A DNA stretch of 64,000 nt from Trichoplax adhaerens (taxonomy: Eukaryota > Placozoa > Uniplacotomia > Trichoplacea > Trichoplacidae): NCBI RefSeq assembly GCF_000150275.1, contig NW_002060958.1, positions 162,966 through 226,965 of the forward strand, in the 5' to 3' direction. Numbering within the stretch: the first letter of the stretch is position 1; every line of letters begins with the position of its first letter. A program made the translations under genes and the position numbers. The notes beneath the pieces were generated by a model. The model was given only the letters and a program-made list of their open reading frames with translations, was not told the origin of the DNA and made no database searches. This document shows, one piece after another, positions 1-13,811 of this stretch.

Positions 1-187
1 AAGCTTGATTTCTCATAGTTGGATTAAATGATTAGCGAAATAGTTTATATTTTCGTTTAGTAATAACGTAATGTTAGTTTCTACTAATCGCTATTCATTA
101 TCCTTGATAGAGGGAAATTATTGGCCTTGTGGTGAATGCAATAATTCATAAACTTACCCGATTTTATTTAAATCTATTAAAATTTAG

Positions 188-2376
188 TACGATAGATCTA
201 TATTTGGCCAAGGTTGTAGACCAAGATCTGCGAAGAAAGAGTCTATAGAACACTATCCCGACATTAAAGCCAATTATGAAGCGGTTTCTGTAGCTCATAT
301 GTACTTTGGTATGGATATATTTTCACCTATATAATTACACAGTAAAGTTTTTTAATCTGATAAACTCTTGTGTCTCGTGTTTTAAATTTGCTATCAAGTC
401 AACTTCATCCGTAAATATATTTATTAGTTTAATCAATCATAATTAACCAAAATATTAGCAATCATTAACATCCAAATATTTACTTCCCTGAACAATTGCT
501 ATTTTAGCCGGAGCATTAACTCATTCCTTAGATTATCGACATTCTGGCGGATGTTGCATTCAAGGTTTCCGATATTCAGGTACTAAAAAACTATATTTCA
601 TCTCTCAGCTAAATGATATAATTGATCTCAAGGCATGACAGTATCCCAGCATGCTAAGTCATTGCAAAAATTGCAGTAGCCCAGAGTTACTCTACATGCC
701 CATGCTTTATTTAATAAAGGCAGTACATTGATACATATTTAAATTTAAACTTTTACACTTATTTACATAGTTGTTAGTGCATGGCAATCATACTTCTAAT
801 ATAAAATGACTTATCGTTATTTTAATTTTCAAATTGTTAGTTCGTGCATTACATCGCTTATTAGAATGGCGATATCATCAAGTTCCTTGGCCTGCTAAAT
901 TATTATCAAGCGAACAATTATTATATTATCTTAGCATGCGAATAAATCAAGCTTCTGTAAGAAAGATTGTGTTTGCTTATTTCTGCCAAAGAATAATAAT
1001 TATCGTTTACTAATTCTAAAACACTTATGAAAGTTCAATATATAAAGTTTATATAAAAACAATAATAACTTTACAAATAATATTTGAAACGTTTAAGTAT
1101 GTAGGATTATTTTCAATATCTTGTATGATTTAATTTAGGGAACTTATCAAATGTTTGGAATGCTAGCTGATGTTGTATTGATTGGTATAGTTTTTCATGA
1201 CAATTTTTTGCAATTTTAATAGCAAATAGAATGATTATTTTGTATAGTACTATAAATCTTGTAATCGAGACTGTTAATGTATTAAAATTAATACAGGTGA
1301 TAACCATCAACATTTGTATCTTGAAGAGGTTCCTACACGAGTTATCCCTAATCTTGAAAGTAAGGATATCTGTTATTCCAGTAAAAATATTTTAATATTA
1401 ATGGTGGTAGTACCGATAGCTGAAATGCCTTTTTTCCACCCATATACTTTAAAAGTAAATTGTTATCTCCGAGTCATTCAATGCTATAATTTATTTATAA
1501 GAAACTTCATTATGTTGCCATTGTGTGGTAGCTTACCCTATTTACCGAGCTATACCGCAAGCAGCCTATATTGCTTACTTTATTATCATGTATTTAAATA
1601 GATTTAGCTGGACGAAAAGTTACTTATGGGTTTCTAGCCTTAACATTTGAATATGGCAAGAATTTCTCACAACCAAAGTAAGTTGAGTATCTACAGAAAC
1701 AACAAATGCTAGATGAAATATTTGAATCATAAATTAATTGATTAGTAATGTAGTGTATTAAATTTAGAACCCATAAGTAGTCTTCGCCAATCCTTGTACA
1801 CAGTCCTTTTCTATTTATCTAATAATAATATTATGTAATAATGATTTATTGATATGCAATATTTTTCACAGTAAAGATACTTTAGATCGGGAAAATTACA
1901 GTTTCACGGCAAGAAATGCTTATCGTAGTCGCAATATCCATCCTATACTACGTTATTACAAACATCACATTCGAGGTAAATCAAAAGTATTTTTCATTTT
2001 AGGTGCCCAAGTATTAATCTTACAGATCTAGTCTATTGCACACTTTGTAAAAGTCTAATAAACCGCTGCAATTTATTTCCTCTCTTCAAATATTGTAAGC
2101 CACTGAAGAAAATGGATTATTACCTGATGCAGATAAAATACATCACATTCTTGAAGACTTTTTGACAGACTGGTGAGCTTCACTTGCAACCATATGTAAC
2201 ATTTTAAAATTAATTCTTGCGTAACGTGTTATGCGCATTTGCATTCTAAATTCATAACATTAATTTCACATTACCTTAGGAGTTCTCAGCTTCACCATCG
2301 ATTCTATCTTAGATTGTTTATGGAGAATTTACTTAAAACACACTTACGATACTTTGATGCTAGCTTTTGCTGGAAG
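188..2376 (+). CDS. FOXRED2: FOXRED2-like FAD-dependent oxidoreductase, copy 1 (3' part only)
   Basis: Nine consecutive exons encode the C-terminal half of a FOXRED2/ERFAD-type protein, an ER-lumen flavoprotein linked in vertebrates to ER-associated degradation. Exons: 188-308, 508-579, 841-956, 1139-1184, 1297-1359, 1602-1677, 1872-1975, 2100-2172, 2280-2376. All have AG/GT borders and continuous phases. Recognisable peptides include GALTHSLDYRHSGG, RALHRLLEWRYH, GTYQMFGMLADV, ALTFEYGKNFS, RNIHPILRYY and IHHILEDFLTDW, matching human FOXRED2 in order. Exon borders and phases equal those of the last nine exons of the copy at 4652-11595, so this is a tandem paralogue. The FAD and NADPH domains would lie upstream of the window. 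A terminal exon after 2376 (phase 0) and the stop codon were not found. No in-frame stop or broken splice site is seen, so the gene may be functional. Confidence 0.85.
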
Positions 2377-2800
2377 GTAATGCTAGAAATACCGAACTGC
2401 TATTGATTAATCTATGCATGATTAAATTCGGACCGATTCATTATTAGTCTAAAAATGGTAAAAATTTGCTGTTATATCTGAAGCCATATTAAAATCAACT
2501 AGTGTGGTCTTTACAGTCAGTTAATTTTTCTGTTTAAAATGCAATTAATTATAAATGAATCCGGCCTTAGATATTAATTAAATCTTGATCAAATTCTGTT
2601 CTCTACTCCATCAGATCGAGTCTCAATTTCTTAGCCAATAATTATCGTGAAAGATAAACGAATTGTAACATATATTCTGATTTCTTTACGTTCACTAGAT
2701 CGCCATGATATACAAAACGCTACCTCCAAGCTGTTCTAGAGCCATCGCGCAATGACTGAAGTATATCCACTAAAGACAGTTAATACTAAACCTTTTTGCT

Positions 2801-3490
2801 TTATAGATGGTTATTTAAAATTTCATCTTCTAGAAATACTATTATAAGAATCACCGTTGAAATCAATATTTCAAGATTAATAATCTTGAAGAAATGGAAT
2901 ATACCATTCTTGATCCAACTCTTAAAATGGTGCTTTGATATCATAACATCCTCCATCTGTAGACAATGAACAAGAGGGCAAAATATCATTAATAGTTTCT
3001 CAAACTGCTTGCTTGCATACCTTTCAAAATGCCTAGTTTACTTCACTGCAAGCAAGTGTTATAATACGGAATCACCAAATGTATGTGCAATATGAATAAT
3101 ACGAGCTCGTATGAGCTACTGCACTATCGGACGAGTGCACATTTACAAATCTACACTTTAATATTTCGATATTGGCCAAAAATGATTTTAAATAGCATGC
3201 CCAACAAATATCTTCTAAACACTCAATTTCTGTGATATCAATTACATTTACTAAACATTTTACTAATGGCATAATGCCATTCTCAGTTGTATTATATCTA
3301 TTAACTGGCTTCTACTATCCCTAATGCAATGCTTAGTTTTAAAATTGAACTTTAGCGCAGATTCATACGCTACTAATCTATAATAATCCATGTATCCGAT
3401 AAATTTACATACCCATTTTATACACTGTATGATGTAGGCATCCAATGCACCTATATCTATTATGATAAATATATTTATTAAAGTCATCAA
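2801..3490 (-). pseudogene. Importin-alpha-like armadillo repeat relic
   Basis: On the minus strand two overlapping frames (3490-3263 and 3272-3072) read like consecutive ARM repeats of karyopherin alpha. The first contains a GALDAYIIQCIKWVCKFIG stretch followed by YYRLVAYESALKF, comparable to the importin-alpha pattern GAIP..VWALGNIAGD...RD.V...GAL. The second contains MPLVKCL and LEDICWACYLK, comparable to LP.L..LL...D.EVL.D.CWALSYL. The frame change between them, the lack of splice sites at the junction and the absence of further clear repeats point to a decayed copy. The open frame 2989-2801 may be a further degraded part but is not clearly similar. The family call rests on remembered ARM consensus, not a search. 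Confidence 0.45.
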
Positions 3491-4578
3491 TCAATGAAGA
3501 ATCGGCTGCTTTTATTCCATTCGCTTTCACTTATGATGAGAGCTGTAAAAATTAGTAAGGACTGCTATGGAATCGATGAAATCTTCCAAAGCAAAAAGGC
3601 AAAAGTACTGTAGAAACCTCATAGAGCTGAACGAAAACATATTCAAATTTAAGATTTTGTAACATAGTATTGGACTATAAAATATTATTTTTGTTTAACA
3701 ATGTGGACCGTAGTAATAGAACTTTCTCAAGTTATCATGAGGCATATTTAGAAAGTCATAACTATTGTTTGTTATTGAAGATTCGATATGTCAGAGTACA
3801 GATGATCATATACAGTAAGGCGTTGAGTTACTGTTGATGAAGGGGGTAAAAATAGATACTTAGCCCATACAATGGGATAAAATTAGTTCATCGTGCTTTG
3901 GCTAGTAGAAATAATGTCTATTTACGGTACATACTGTAGCTCTTAGCATATTGAAGTTTAGTTGTTACTAACAATGATCTGAATAATCATAAAGTAAAGA
4001 GAATGTGCCTATACAGGTTGTAGCTGCAAGTAAGAGCAATGGTACCGTATTCAGTCAGGCAGCTTTCGATTATTTAGTAGTTCATTCTAAAATACCTTGA
4101 ATCAATTTGCCTCTACAAAATCCAATATCATGCGTAACTGCTAACCAGTAGGACAGCTGCTCGCTCTAGTTTCCTAAGAAAACCAATTCAATAAACAGCT
4201 CACTAAGCAATTTGGTTAAAAAGGACAACAGCTTATTCTATAACTTACTGCAAGAATCATTTTCATGAATATCTCATTAAACGGTTTATTTTTTATTTCG
4301 TTGTGGTCCTAATCAACCAAGATTTATTCCGCATTTGTTTTCAAACATAGCCAACAAGTTCAACACAAAACAATAATAGAATCATTTTATTGTACTATTA
4401 GTAGCAGAAGTCATTCATTTATTTCTCGTTTATCGCCGATCAAAAGATTCTTTATCTCTATGGCTATTGTCCAAACTAAATAGATTATGAATAATTCAAT
4501 AAGTTTTCAATAGATAAGAGCCATCGCAATCAATTGGCATCGTACTTCGACGCGACAAACTTGTGAATTAAGATTCTG

Positions 4579-4587
4579 TATATAAAT
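4579..4587 (+). promoter_or_regulatory. Candidate TATA box of FOXRED2-like copy 2
   Basis: TATATAAAT-type sequence 65-73 bases upstream of the ATG at 4652, in a plausible position for transcription starting near 4610. TATA-like strings are common in DNA this AT-rich, so this is only suggestive. Confidence 0.35.
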
Positions 4588-4651
4588 CAGTCGTTTAGAA
4601 AAAGAATCAATTCGTTAAATTCTAGCTAATTATTCGTTCAGCTATTCCATC

Positions 4652-7600
4652 ATGGCAGCAACTTATCTCTATCTTATAGTCACTATTGGTTGTCTGCTAT
4701 CAGCTCAAGCTAAAATAATCCATCATCAGTACTGTATTATCGGTAGTGGACCTGGAGGTAAGTCAAGAAAACATTTTGAAGCTGTACATAAATTCTTTCG
4801 GTGGTTGCTTGTCATCGGCCCAATTAAATTAAGTCATAGTGCTTCTATTACTCTAAAGTAACCTAGGGCGTACTTTGTAAATTCTAAATTGATAATTTTC
4901 TCCCAATTTCGAAGATAACCTTTACCATTTATAATTAGGGCTACAGATGGCTTACTTCTTTAAACGTGCTAACAGAGACTATACCGTCTTCGAAAGGAGC
5001 AACATATCAGGTAAGTACCAAATATTATTGAGAGAAAGTTGTTTTGAACGGATTTTATTTTTATGCTATTGCTAGCTTGGCAATGGCAAGGTCTTTTCGA
5101 CTCAAGTTTGAAATAACGTAGTCGTTCATAGTTAATAATTGCCGAGAATAGAGTAAGAGCAATGATTGAAACACTGACTTTTTTAGATTACTAACTTAAG
5201 AGCCCAACATTGGCCAATCTTTTGGAATTGCAGAGTAGTCTGCATCTTATTCTTTCGCAATGAATGAATTATCCTTAATAACCAAACCCATATTTCGATC
5301 CTGGGCGATTGCGCTTGCAAGCTTTCGAACGTTTTAATCTTAAGCCGTGACTAAATTAGGTCAATTACTTTAGTGAGCAGTAAAACATTGTAAGAGTAAG
5401 TTGCTTTACAAGGACTTTATTCTCATACTATCGCTTGCTTGACAATAGGAAGATCTTTTCAACTCAATTTCAAAGTAGGATAGTTCTTCATAATATTAGT
5501 AGCTAAGAATAGAATGAGAGCAACGATTGAAACATCGACTTTCTTAGATTTTCAACACAAGAACCAAGATTCATCATCTTTTCGATTAACAGTACTGTCC
5601 ACATCTTATTTCTTCGCAATAAATTAATTATCCTGAATAGTAAGTCCTACATTTCAATCCAGACATTTGCGCTTGCAAACTTTCCAACATTTTAATTCTA
5701 AGCCATATATTAATTTGGTCCATTACTTTAACATTAAGTAAATTTGCTTCTACAAGTCGTGTATTCATCTCTGGACTAAAACTTTAAATCTAGTAAGTGA
5801 CAAGAACTGTCTTTATCAATTTACAGGCTGCCATAATTCAATCGTACTTTGCTTAATAGACAAACTCATTGAGCCTATGATGCGATACAATGTTTTCAAA
5901 ACAGTAGATGCTACGTAAGATATCTTATCGAGCACGCTTTCTTCCCTTCGATAAGCTAATCCGACGAAATCTATTCTTTATTTCGTTCAGTAAGCTTACA
6001 AAATAGAGACGACATCTGTCTTATTACGATGTATTAAGATCGAAAATGAATTTAAAAAATAGCTCATGCTTTTTCATTACACAAACATTAGTATTTCATT
6101 TGTTTTAATTAAGTTTGAATAAGACTACGATGCTCTACGTTTGATCAGGTCAATAAATGTCTTCCTTACTGCTAGTTGAAGCTTAATACAATCAAAGTAA
6201 TGCAGTAATATATAAGGAATAACGATAGCATGGTCGAACTGAGCCAACTATTTTGATATTTTGCAAGATTACCAGGCTCAAATAATTTGGAACTAATAAG
6301 TATACAGTATAAAGTATTTGCTAATTTTTATTAATCTTATTCTCTAGGTTCCTTTTTTCGCCAATATCCAAGACATCGCCGCTTGCTATCAATCAATAAA
6401 AATAATACAGGTTAGTTTTAGTAGTTTTCATTGATGTCAGCATGGGTTAAACTCGAAATAATTTTTATTCTAGCAATCATTTTTATATCTTGTTATGCTG
6501 ATTACGTGCTACAGGATCCAAAAATTCTGAATTTAATCTCAGACATGATTGGAATTCATTACTTAGCGATAATAACTCGCTAATCATGCCTAACTATTCT
6601 GATGAATATTATCCACATGCTGATGAAATGGTGAGGAGGCTATCCTTTGAAGTGTTATACGTAGATCTAGAATAGCCCTAAGTAGATTCTTATCGTTTGC
6701 TTGTAATAAAAATAATTACGACGGAGCTTAAGAAATGGAAGCAGCTAGAATTTATTTCGTTTCACCTATGACAAAATAATATATCCCGAGTAAATTCTTC
6801 CTCTAGTCCGTAAATATTAAATTATATAGTCAGTCAGAATCATTCATTTGTCTATCTTAAAGTTAATGAATACTAAACCAATTTTAGAAATAACCAGATT
6901 TTTACTTCTCATGTACAGCAAATAGTGCATTAACTATTTTTCCTGCAATATTTCAATTGTAACAGTGTTTCAGTCTAACTAATCCTTTCTAATGTCCCCT
7001 TGTCCTAGATCCGCTACCTAAACGATTATGCTAACGTACTGCAACTCAACATCCAATACAACACAGAAATTATCCAAATAAGTCGAGCTTACTATAAAAA
7101 TTCTCTCCGATTTAAATTTATAACATCCAAACAATCCATTTATATGTGTGATGTTGCAATAATCAGGTAATGGTTTATTAATTTCTTATGCGTTTACATC
7201 GTTGCCAAATTTGAAACAGTACAATTTGCTAGTTGCTGATCTGTGATGCTAGAACAGAAGTAATATTGTATGTTTTCTAATACATTTTTTCATTGATCAA
7301 TTATAATTATTGACCTAGCACTGGATTGGCTACACCAAATATTCCTTCTAGCATTACTGGTTTACATCATGCGATGGTGCGGTTAATGTTCGAGATTATA
7401 AATTGCTATCTAAACGGAATACTGTTAATTAATGCTTATGTCGGGAATTTACTCAATTAAAATATATATATATACAGTTTATCTAAAATTTCTGATATTT
7501 CTACGATTCAAAAAATTCTAATGGCGTAGTGAACAAATTGTCTTTCAACATATTTTATTCTTTAAAAAGAAGGCTAAGATATGAGTATTCTCATAGTATA

Positions 7601-10600
7601 AAATTTTGGTAAACTAAGAAATTCTTAGGGTATTTTTGCTGGCTAATTTTTACCTACGTATATTATTCGGGTACTTGACGGCTGCCATAAATTTTAAATT
7701 GTTATTTCTATTTCATGCTACTATATTTAACAGGGCTATGAGACCATGTCTACCAATACTTCCGAATATGTAGGCCAAAATATTCTTATATTAGGTCAAG
7801 GTAAATCAGATTTTTGTTCTGCTAATGTATCGCATCTCTGCTTTCAGCCTTAGGTAAAAATATAGCCAGTTTACTTAAAAAATTATATTCAATTATTCCG
7901 AATTCAATTGCAGATTTTATTTAGATGTTTCTAATAATAAATATATTACAATGACGATCATGAGTACAGGAGCTAATGTATTAGTTACTCATCCATTACT
8001 AACTTATGCATAAAAAAACCTAGAAAATGTTCATTTATTTTACTATCTTCATTTCTTAGAGAATAGATTTCATGCTCTTTTATATTAGCAGTTCGAATCG
8101 CTTATTACTTGATTTAATAAGAAAATAAATTGATCCTTTCATATTGCAGAATGCTGCACAACTTCACAATTTCCTACCAGTAATAGTTAATCCTAAAAGA
8201 TATTTAAAAGTTATCTCTTACCTGGTATATAATATAGGCAATTCAGCATTTGAAACCGCAGAATCTTTATCCAGCGTCTCTAATATATTACATCTTTACG
8301 GAAGGTATGAAGACCGGATTCAGGATATTACACTTAAAAAAGTATTAAATGCGTAAACCCTAAAACCAGGCCAATAATTTATTTTAGGAATCGAATTCGT
8401 TTGGCAACTTCTACTCACTATATAGGAGACATTAGGTAAGGTGTTCATTTTCTTAAAATGGATATTGTTGAATTTAAAACATTGGATAGGACCTTGACTA
8501 TTGATCGAATCAGGATCATTTACAAAGCATAGTAGTTCTTTTACTATTTGTAATGTCTGCTGGATTAAATCAGCAATTGATACAATAATGCTCGGCATAA
8601 GCTAATCACTCCAACTTTGGTCTAAAAAAGAAAGTACTCGTGTCTTATATCGTAAAGAAAATGATTCAATTACAGATTATTGTCGTACCTCATACATTTT
8701 TGCAATACAGCAGGTAACATTTATTTAACGATCATTAATTAGAGCAAAAAATACCAAAGTTATTGATTCTTACCAGCTGAAAACCCTAGATGGTCTTCTA
8801 GGTAACATTATTACTTTGTTATAAATGTATAGAAAATCTGTAGTTGAGAACTATGATATTAATCAAATATTTTTAAAAGATCTGAAACAATAACTGCAAA
8901 CAGTATATACATACCACCTTATTATTTTTCGTAATTTATTAAATTATGATACCTATTAAGTAATTAAACTCTTAATAATGCCAAGGATTTCTAGAAATAA
9001 TATTTATTGCTATTTCTGATGATAATTATGACCATGAATTAGAGGGAGATATGAAGAATGTTGGATTTTTCAAGAATAAACGAAATTTAATTGTACTGGG
9101 ATTAAGAGCAGAACCACATCTTCCATTTCTATGTTAGATAACCACTACTTTATAAATTAATTACCGAAAAATATTTTGTTACTTAATTCAATGTATAAAT
9201 TTGCGGTTTAAATGTGAGAAGAATTTTAATGTTGGTAATAATATATCAACCAATTACCATCTCAATAAGTTAACCAATTTTATTTTCAGATGATCTAACA
9301 GGTGGTAGTAAAGAGTATCATCGAATCATTCGTTGTTTAGGATTTCGAGTAAGGGCAGTTGCATAACATATCGGTTGTATACTCAGTTTCAGCCTTACTA
9401 TAGAATCGCTTACGTTTAAAATCTACTCTGTGCGGCTATATTATTTAATCTATGCAACTTACAATAAATGCCCATCTATTTCTATTCAGTATGATAGGTC
9501 AATATTCAGTAGGACCGCTAATCCGAAATCAGGAGAAAAACATCTAGAAAGATACCCATCACTCTTACCCAACTATGAATCCATATCCGTGCCAAACATG
9601 TTCTTTGGTAAATAAATTTTCAACCTAAAGATGATATTAATTTGTCAACCATTACTATGTCCTTAAGATTTTATATAATTTCTGTATGTCAAGTATATCA
9701 TTTGCTTTGCTGTATAAGTAAGTATTCTACACGATAATTCTATGTAGTTAACCTATTAATAAGATGGATTAATAAAAGTTACTAAAGATTAGATTAAATA
9801 GCAACTAATTCGGATTTAATAATTATCAATTTATTTTACAGCTGGTGCTTTAACACATTCTTTGGATTATCGACATTCTGGCGGATGCTGCATCCAAGGA
9901 TTTCGATATACAGGTATACTGCAAGAATTTACTTATCGTAACAGATAATTATAAGCACGTATCCAATATTTTCATACGAGTATTGTGATACCTTCATATT
10001 TGCAACAATCTCTGCAACAATATTAAGTATACTAAGCCTTGGAAAATCCATAATAGATGTCAATCTTCCTGAGTTTTTAAACTATTTCTTCACTGGTTAT
10101 TCTATTTAAGGCTAGATAAGGTTTTATTTTACCTGGCTTAATTTATGGTAGCTATGAAGTTTTGCACGGTTAGCTTTGTGGTTTTTCTAAATTTTAAAAT
10201 TTTTCCACTACTAGCTCGAGCTTTGCATCGATTGTTAGAATGGCGTTATCATCAAATTCCTTGGCCATCTACAGATTTTTGGTCAAACCAGATCACAGAT
10301 TATTTAATAACGCGAATAAATCAAGCTTCGGTAAGCTTGCCAGACTGCTTGATTTTGGCATAGAGGATCTAATTTCTTTGCCTTACGATCTTACTGTTTC
10401 CTTGATTTGATGATTTAAGATGGTATAGAAGTTATTCTTGTAACATCTATTAAAAGGCACTCATTTCCTATATGAAACTTTTATACCATAGGGATTATAT
10501 CAAATGTTTGCAACATTAGCCGATGTAATTTTAATAAGTATGCTAAATAATTAAATTGAAATGGGACCTGATTATTTGTAATCATTTTAGTTAACGAGAA

Positions 10601-11595
10601 TTACTGCTTCTATTCTAGAAAAAAATGGGCAGCATCATTATCTAGAAGACGTACCGGTTAGAATTTTGCCAAACTTACGTGGTAAATTTATCTGTAGTCA
10701 TCAACCGATTTGGACACTGTAGAGGACAAAATGTGACTACACTGATATATAGTAGAGTTGTAGAATATCTGCTACCGCCAATCTATTTTTAATTCTACTT
10801 TAGAATATACCGGTAGGAAAATTATTGATGGATTTATCACTCTAACCTTCGAATATGGCAAAGGCTTCTCGAAACCAGGGTAAATACTCTAGAATTATTA
10901 GCTTTCTACCAATAATATTTTCGTGGAATAGAATTATAAATTCATGAAATCAGATTTACCACAAAATTTGATACTATCTAACTTTAATAGACAATTTTAT
11001 TAATATTGCTCATCGTTTACCTATTCAAAGCCATTTAAGCAAATAAATGTTCTACTTTACTAACTTTGGAAAACCTTTCGTAAATGTCTTGTGTATTCTA
11101 GAAAGGATACCTTAGCTAAAGATAATTATAGCCATTCGGCAAAAATGGCCCATAAAAGCCGAAATATTCATCCAGTTATTCGATATTATAAGCAGTCAAT
11201 CGAGGGTTCGTTAAGTGCCATCTACTATTATGACATAATCTTGCATTAAAATCATTGTTTTTATTCAGAGATCAAAGCCCTAGTCTATATCTACATTACT
11301 TTATTAATTACTTCGATTATATCTTTACTATTTTAGCGACTACACGTAAGGGAAGGCTACCTAAAGCGAATAAAATACATCATGTTGTAGAAGATTTTCT
11401 AACAGACTGGTAGGTATTTAAATTAATAATGAATCTTGCCATTCTTCAGCTGCCTTCTGTTAGACCAAAGATTGTGCTATAACACTAATCAAATGTAGGA
11501 GTGTTTATTCTGAGCATGGCCATTACCTGAAATTATTTATCGAGAATCTTTTCAGAAAAGATCTCAACCAATACTACACTAGTTCATGTTACAAG
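4652..11595 (+). CDS. FOXRED2: FOXRED2-like FAD-dependent oxidoreductase, copy 2
   Basis: Twenty clear exons encode a FOXRED2/ERFAD homologue: 4652-4757, 4939-5010, 6348-6410, 6515-6630, 7009-7166, 7319-7376, 7734-7800, 8238-8304, 8388-8435, 8743-8801, then 9290-9348, 9490-9607, 9842-9913, 10215-10330, 10492-10537, 10619-10681, 10804-10879, 11102-11205, 11337-11409, 11499-11595. The N-terminus has a hydrophobic signal peptide ending near SAQA (residues 1-20), then the FAD-binding GSGPGG (31-36). PRHRRLLSINK and LRHDWNSLL follow as in FOXRED2. A second nucleotide-binding motif, GQGNSAFETAE, is split over exons 7 and 8. All phases match except across 8802-9289, where similarity to the family continues but the frame does not stay open (see findings). 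The terminal exon was not found, so a C-terminal ER-retention signal could not be checked. The product is probably an ER-lumen flavoenzyme; the gene may be damaged or carry sequence errors in the middle. Confidence 0.85.
5038..5750. repeat. Diverged tandem duplication in FOXRED2-like intron 2
   Basis: Direct repeat inside the intron 5011-6347: unit 1 is about 5038-5399 and unit 2 about 5400-5750, offset 362. Shared landmarks in order are a run near GCTTG.CAAT at 5078 and 5438, GATTGAAACA at 5164 and 5526, and GCGCTTGCAA at 5310 and 5670. Many substitutions separate the units, so the duplication is old. Confidence 0.85.
8802..9289 (+). pseudogene. Frame-disrupted middle segment of FOXRED2-like copy 2
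   Basis: Between the exon ending at 8801 and the one starting at 9290 the family requires about 40 more residues. At 8844-8890 the reading frame gives ENYDINQIFLKD, resembling the FOXRED2 stretch after LDGLL, but it would need a 42-nt intron and then meets TAA at 8889-8891. The following stretch to a donor at about 8936 reads YIPPYYF, resembling the family's next segment, in the +1 frame. No donor lies between the two frames. Either a base has been lost or added near the T/A run at 8870-8880, in the animal or in the assembly, or splicing here is unusual. Confidence 0.5.
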
Positions 11596-13811
11596 GTAAA
11601 TTTACTCTGTTTAAACTGTTAATTAATAATTTTATCGAGAGATTATTATTTTAAGATTAATCAAGAAATTCAATAAATACTGATTGTAAAAGTATACGCT
11701 AATTCTAAAATACCAAAGTTTTTTAGTCAGTTACAATATAGTTGAATTATAGAAACCACATGACCCAAATTTAACATTAATCATCTTAGTTGCACTTTTT
11801 AAAAGTTTACCCCATCTTAGTGCCAAAGCTAAACTATTTAAATTCCGATATCCTTAATTTTATGAACCATTAATAGCATTTAGCTATTCAGAAATAATTT
11901 TTCTACTAGTAATCTGATCAGTAAAGCCAAAAGATGTATTTCACTTCTAAATCTAAAATTAATCATCAAGACCAGTCTTACTATTCTGGTATGAGGAAAA
12001 GATTTAATCGTCTTCCAATAATCTGATGAGCAAAACCATTGCTAATTTAGTGCAGATACTAAGGTCATTTAATTTTTTGTAGTCTTTTTTCCGATAAAAT
12101 CTGGTTGCAAATGTCCACAATTTATTACCCTGTTATACGAAATTCTTGCTGCAGTAGTTATTAAATTGCTCAATTTCCTGAAATTGTTCCCAATACTTTA
12201 AAAAATTTAACGAGTCCCGGTAAAGCATCATTGATACTGCCAATATTAAGTACAATAATTCGACAACGACTAATAAGAAATTGCAAAAAATGATGTCGAT
12301 TTGACTACCGTAATCTTAGAAAATTGACTAAATTAATATCATTTCTTTTCCTCTTTTCCATTTGTTATTGTATTATTATTTATGTAACAGCACACAGTAA
12401 ATTGTAATTATGTTAAGAAAAATTTTGTTTTTATCACCCATTTTATAGCTTTCAATGACCTTTAAATCCTTACCGGAAAGCTGCAAGAGGCAATGCATAC
12501 AAAATTTAAAGTCTTCTACTATGAAATTATAAATCTACGGAAAATTCTGTATTTCTCGATGTTTTGTATAATAATTTACTGTGAAGTTATTATTATAAGC
12601 TAAAATTTTAGTTTGATATTCTCTACTGATAAATTAAAACCTATGCCACCAGTTTGAAAATTTGCAATAAATTGCACTGCAATAAATAACGAAGATTGCA
12701 AATTTTCAATAAGACGGTATCACAATTTCTGCTATCTCTATATACTACAATATACATGCAATATACCGAAACTAATAAATAAATTAGGGAATCGAGAATA
12801 ATCTACTTAATATTCAAATCGCTGTACGTTTATCCTTGTCAAGAAATTGGTTTGTGATACGTTCATGCTTACAACGCAATATAGTTACCAGTTGTGTAGA
12901 CCAGCGAATTAATAAATATAGGTAGTTCGATCTATGATGAACACATAGAGTTTACAAGTGTAGAATAACATATTAGCAGAACATTATTACAATTAATCAC
13001 GATTATGACGTAACTAGTTACAATAGTAAGTTTGTATTACATTAAATTCAGGTAATATCGAATCACTGCAACATAAAATAGCAATATTAATTATATAGTA
13101 GCTACTTTATGCTATAACTGACTAACAGTATACATAGTAATACATCATGTTAACTTATAATCTGGATAAATACAGAGTAATATATAACAGATAACACTTC
13201 TTAAAATTTATTTATGCTTAGCCTTTTCATATATAATTTACGAATTCAAAGCGAAATTCGATTTGAATAATTTGTTATTGATATTGATAGCTGTCGTACA
13301 AGATAGCAGTTTGTTAGTTTCATGCATAATTCCTGGTCATCTATATCAGACTCATCAACTTTCTGAATAGTATAGTACCTATGACTCTAATAATCTTGTG
13401 ATACTAAAATTTTACGTTAGACTATTAATCAAGGTACTTTGGACGTAGAACGGCCGCTATTTACGGTCGTATTTCTCAATTTTACGCAGTTTTCGATCAG
13501 GCAATGTCCTTTTAATAAAAAATAGCATGATACTAACATCTTTTGAAACGAAAATTCTTAACATCAAACGCCGATTTATCCTCAAGCATGACTTAATTTT
13601 TAACCATAATACTCATACTTGCACTTAGGCCCATTTTTTAATCATTATCCTCGGCATCGAATCCTACTATCCGTTAATAAAAGAAGCACAGGTATAGCTT
13701 TTAACTAGGGCTGATTTATCTTCAGACTATAAAAGTAATTTTCATCATTAGATATAAATTTGGTAACATTAATGTCAAGTCCACTATGAAACTTTAAGTA
13801 ACTCATGATAG

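Larger units (their letters stand above)
2377..4651. other. Spacer between the two FOXRED2-like genes
   Basis: It should contain the unseen terminal exon and 3' UTR of FOXRED2-like copy 1 and the promoter of copy 2. A minus-strand importin-alpha-like relic lies at 2801-3490. I see nothing else coding in the remainder. Confidence 0.5.

Noticed and set aside
8093-8101. GTTCGAATC, the T-loop sequence of tRNAs
   Set aside because: Flanking bases cannot form the T stem, and no acceptor or anticodon arms are found around it.
13560-13600. CGCCGATTTATCC resembling FOXRED2 exon 3 (HRRLLSINK) upstream of the orphan exon
   Set aside because: Only a few residues agree and no splice sites frame it; similarity is within chance.
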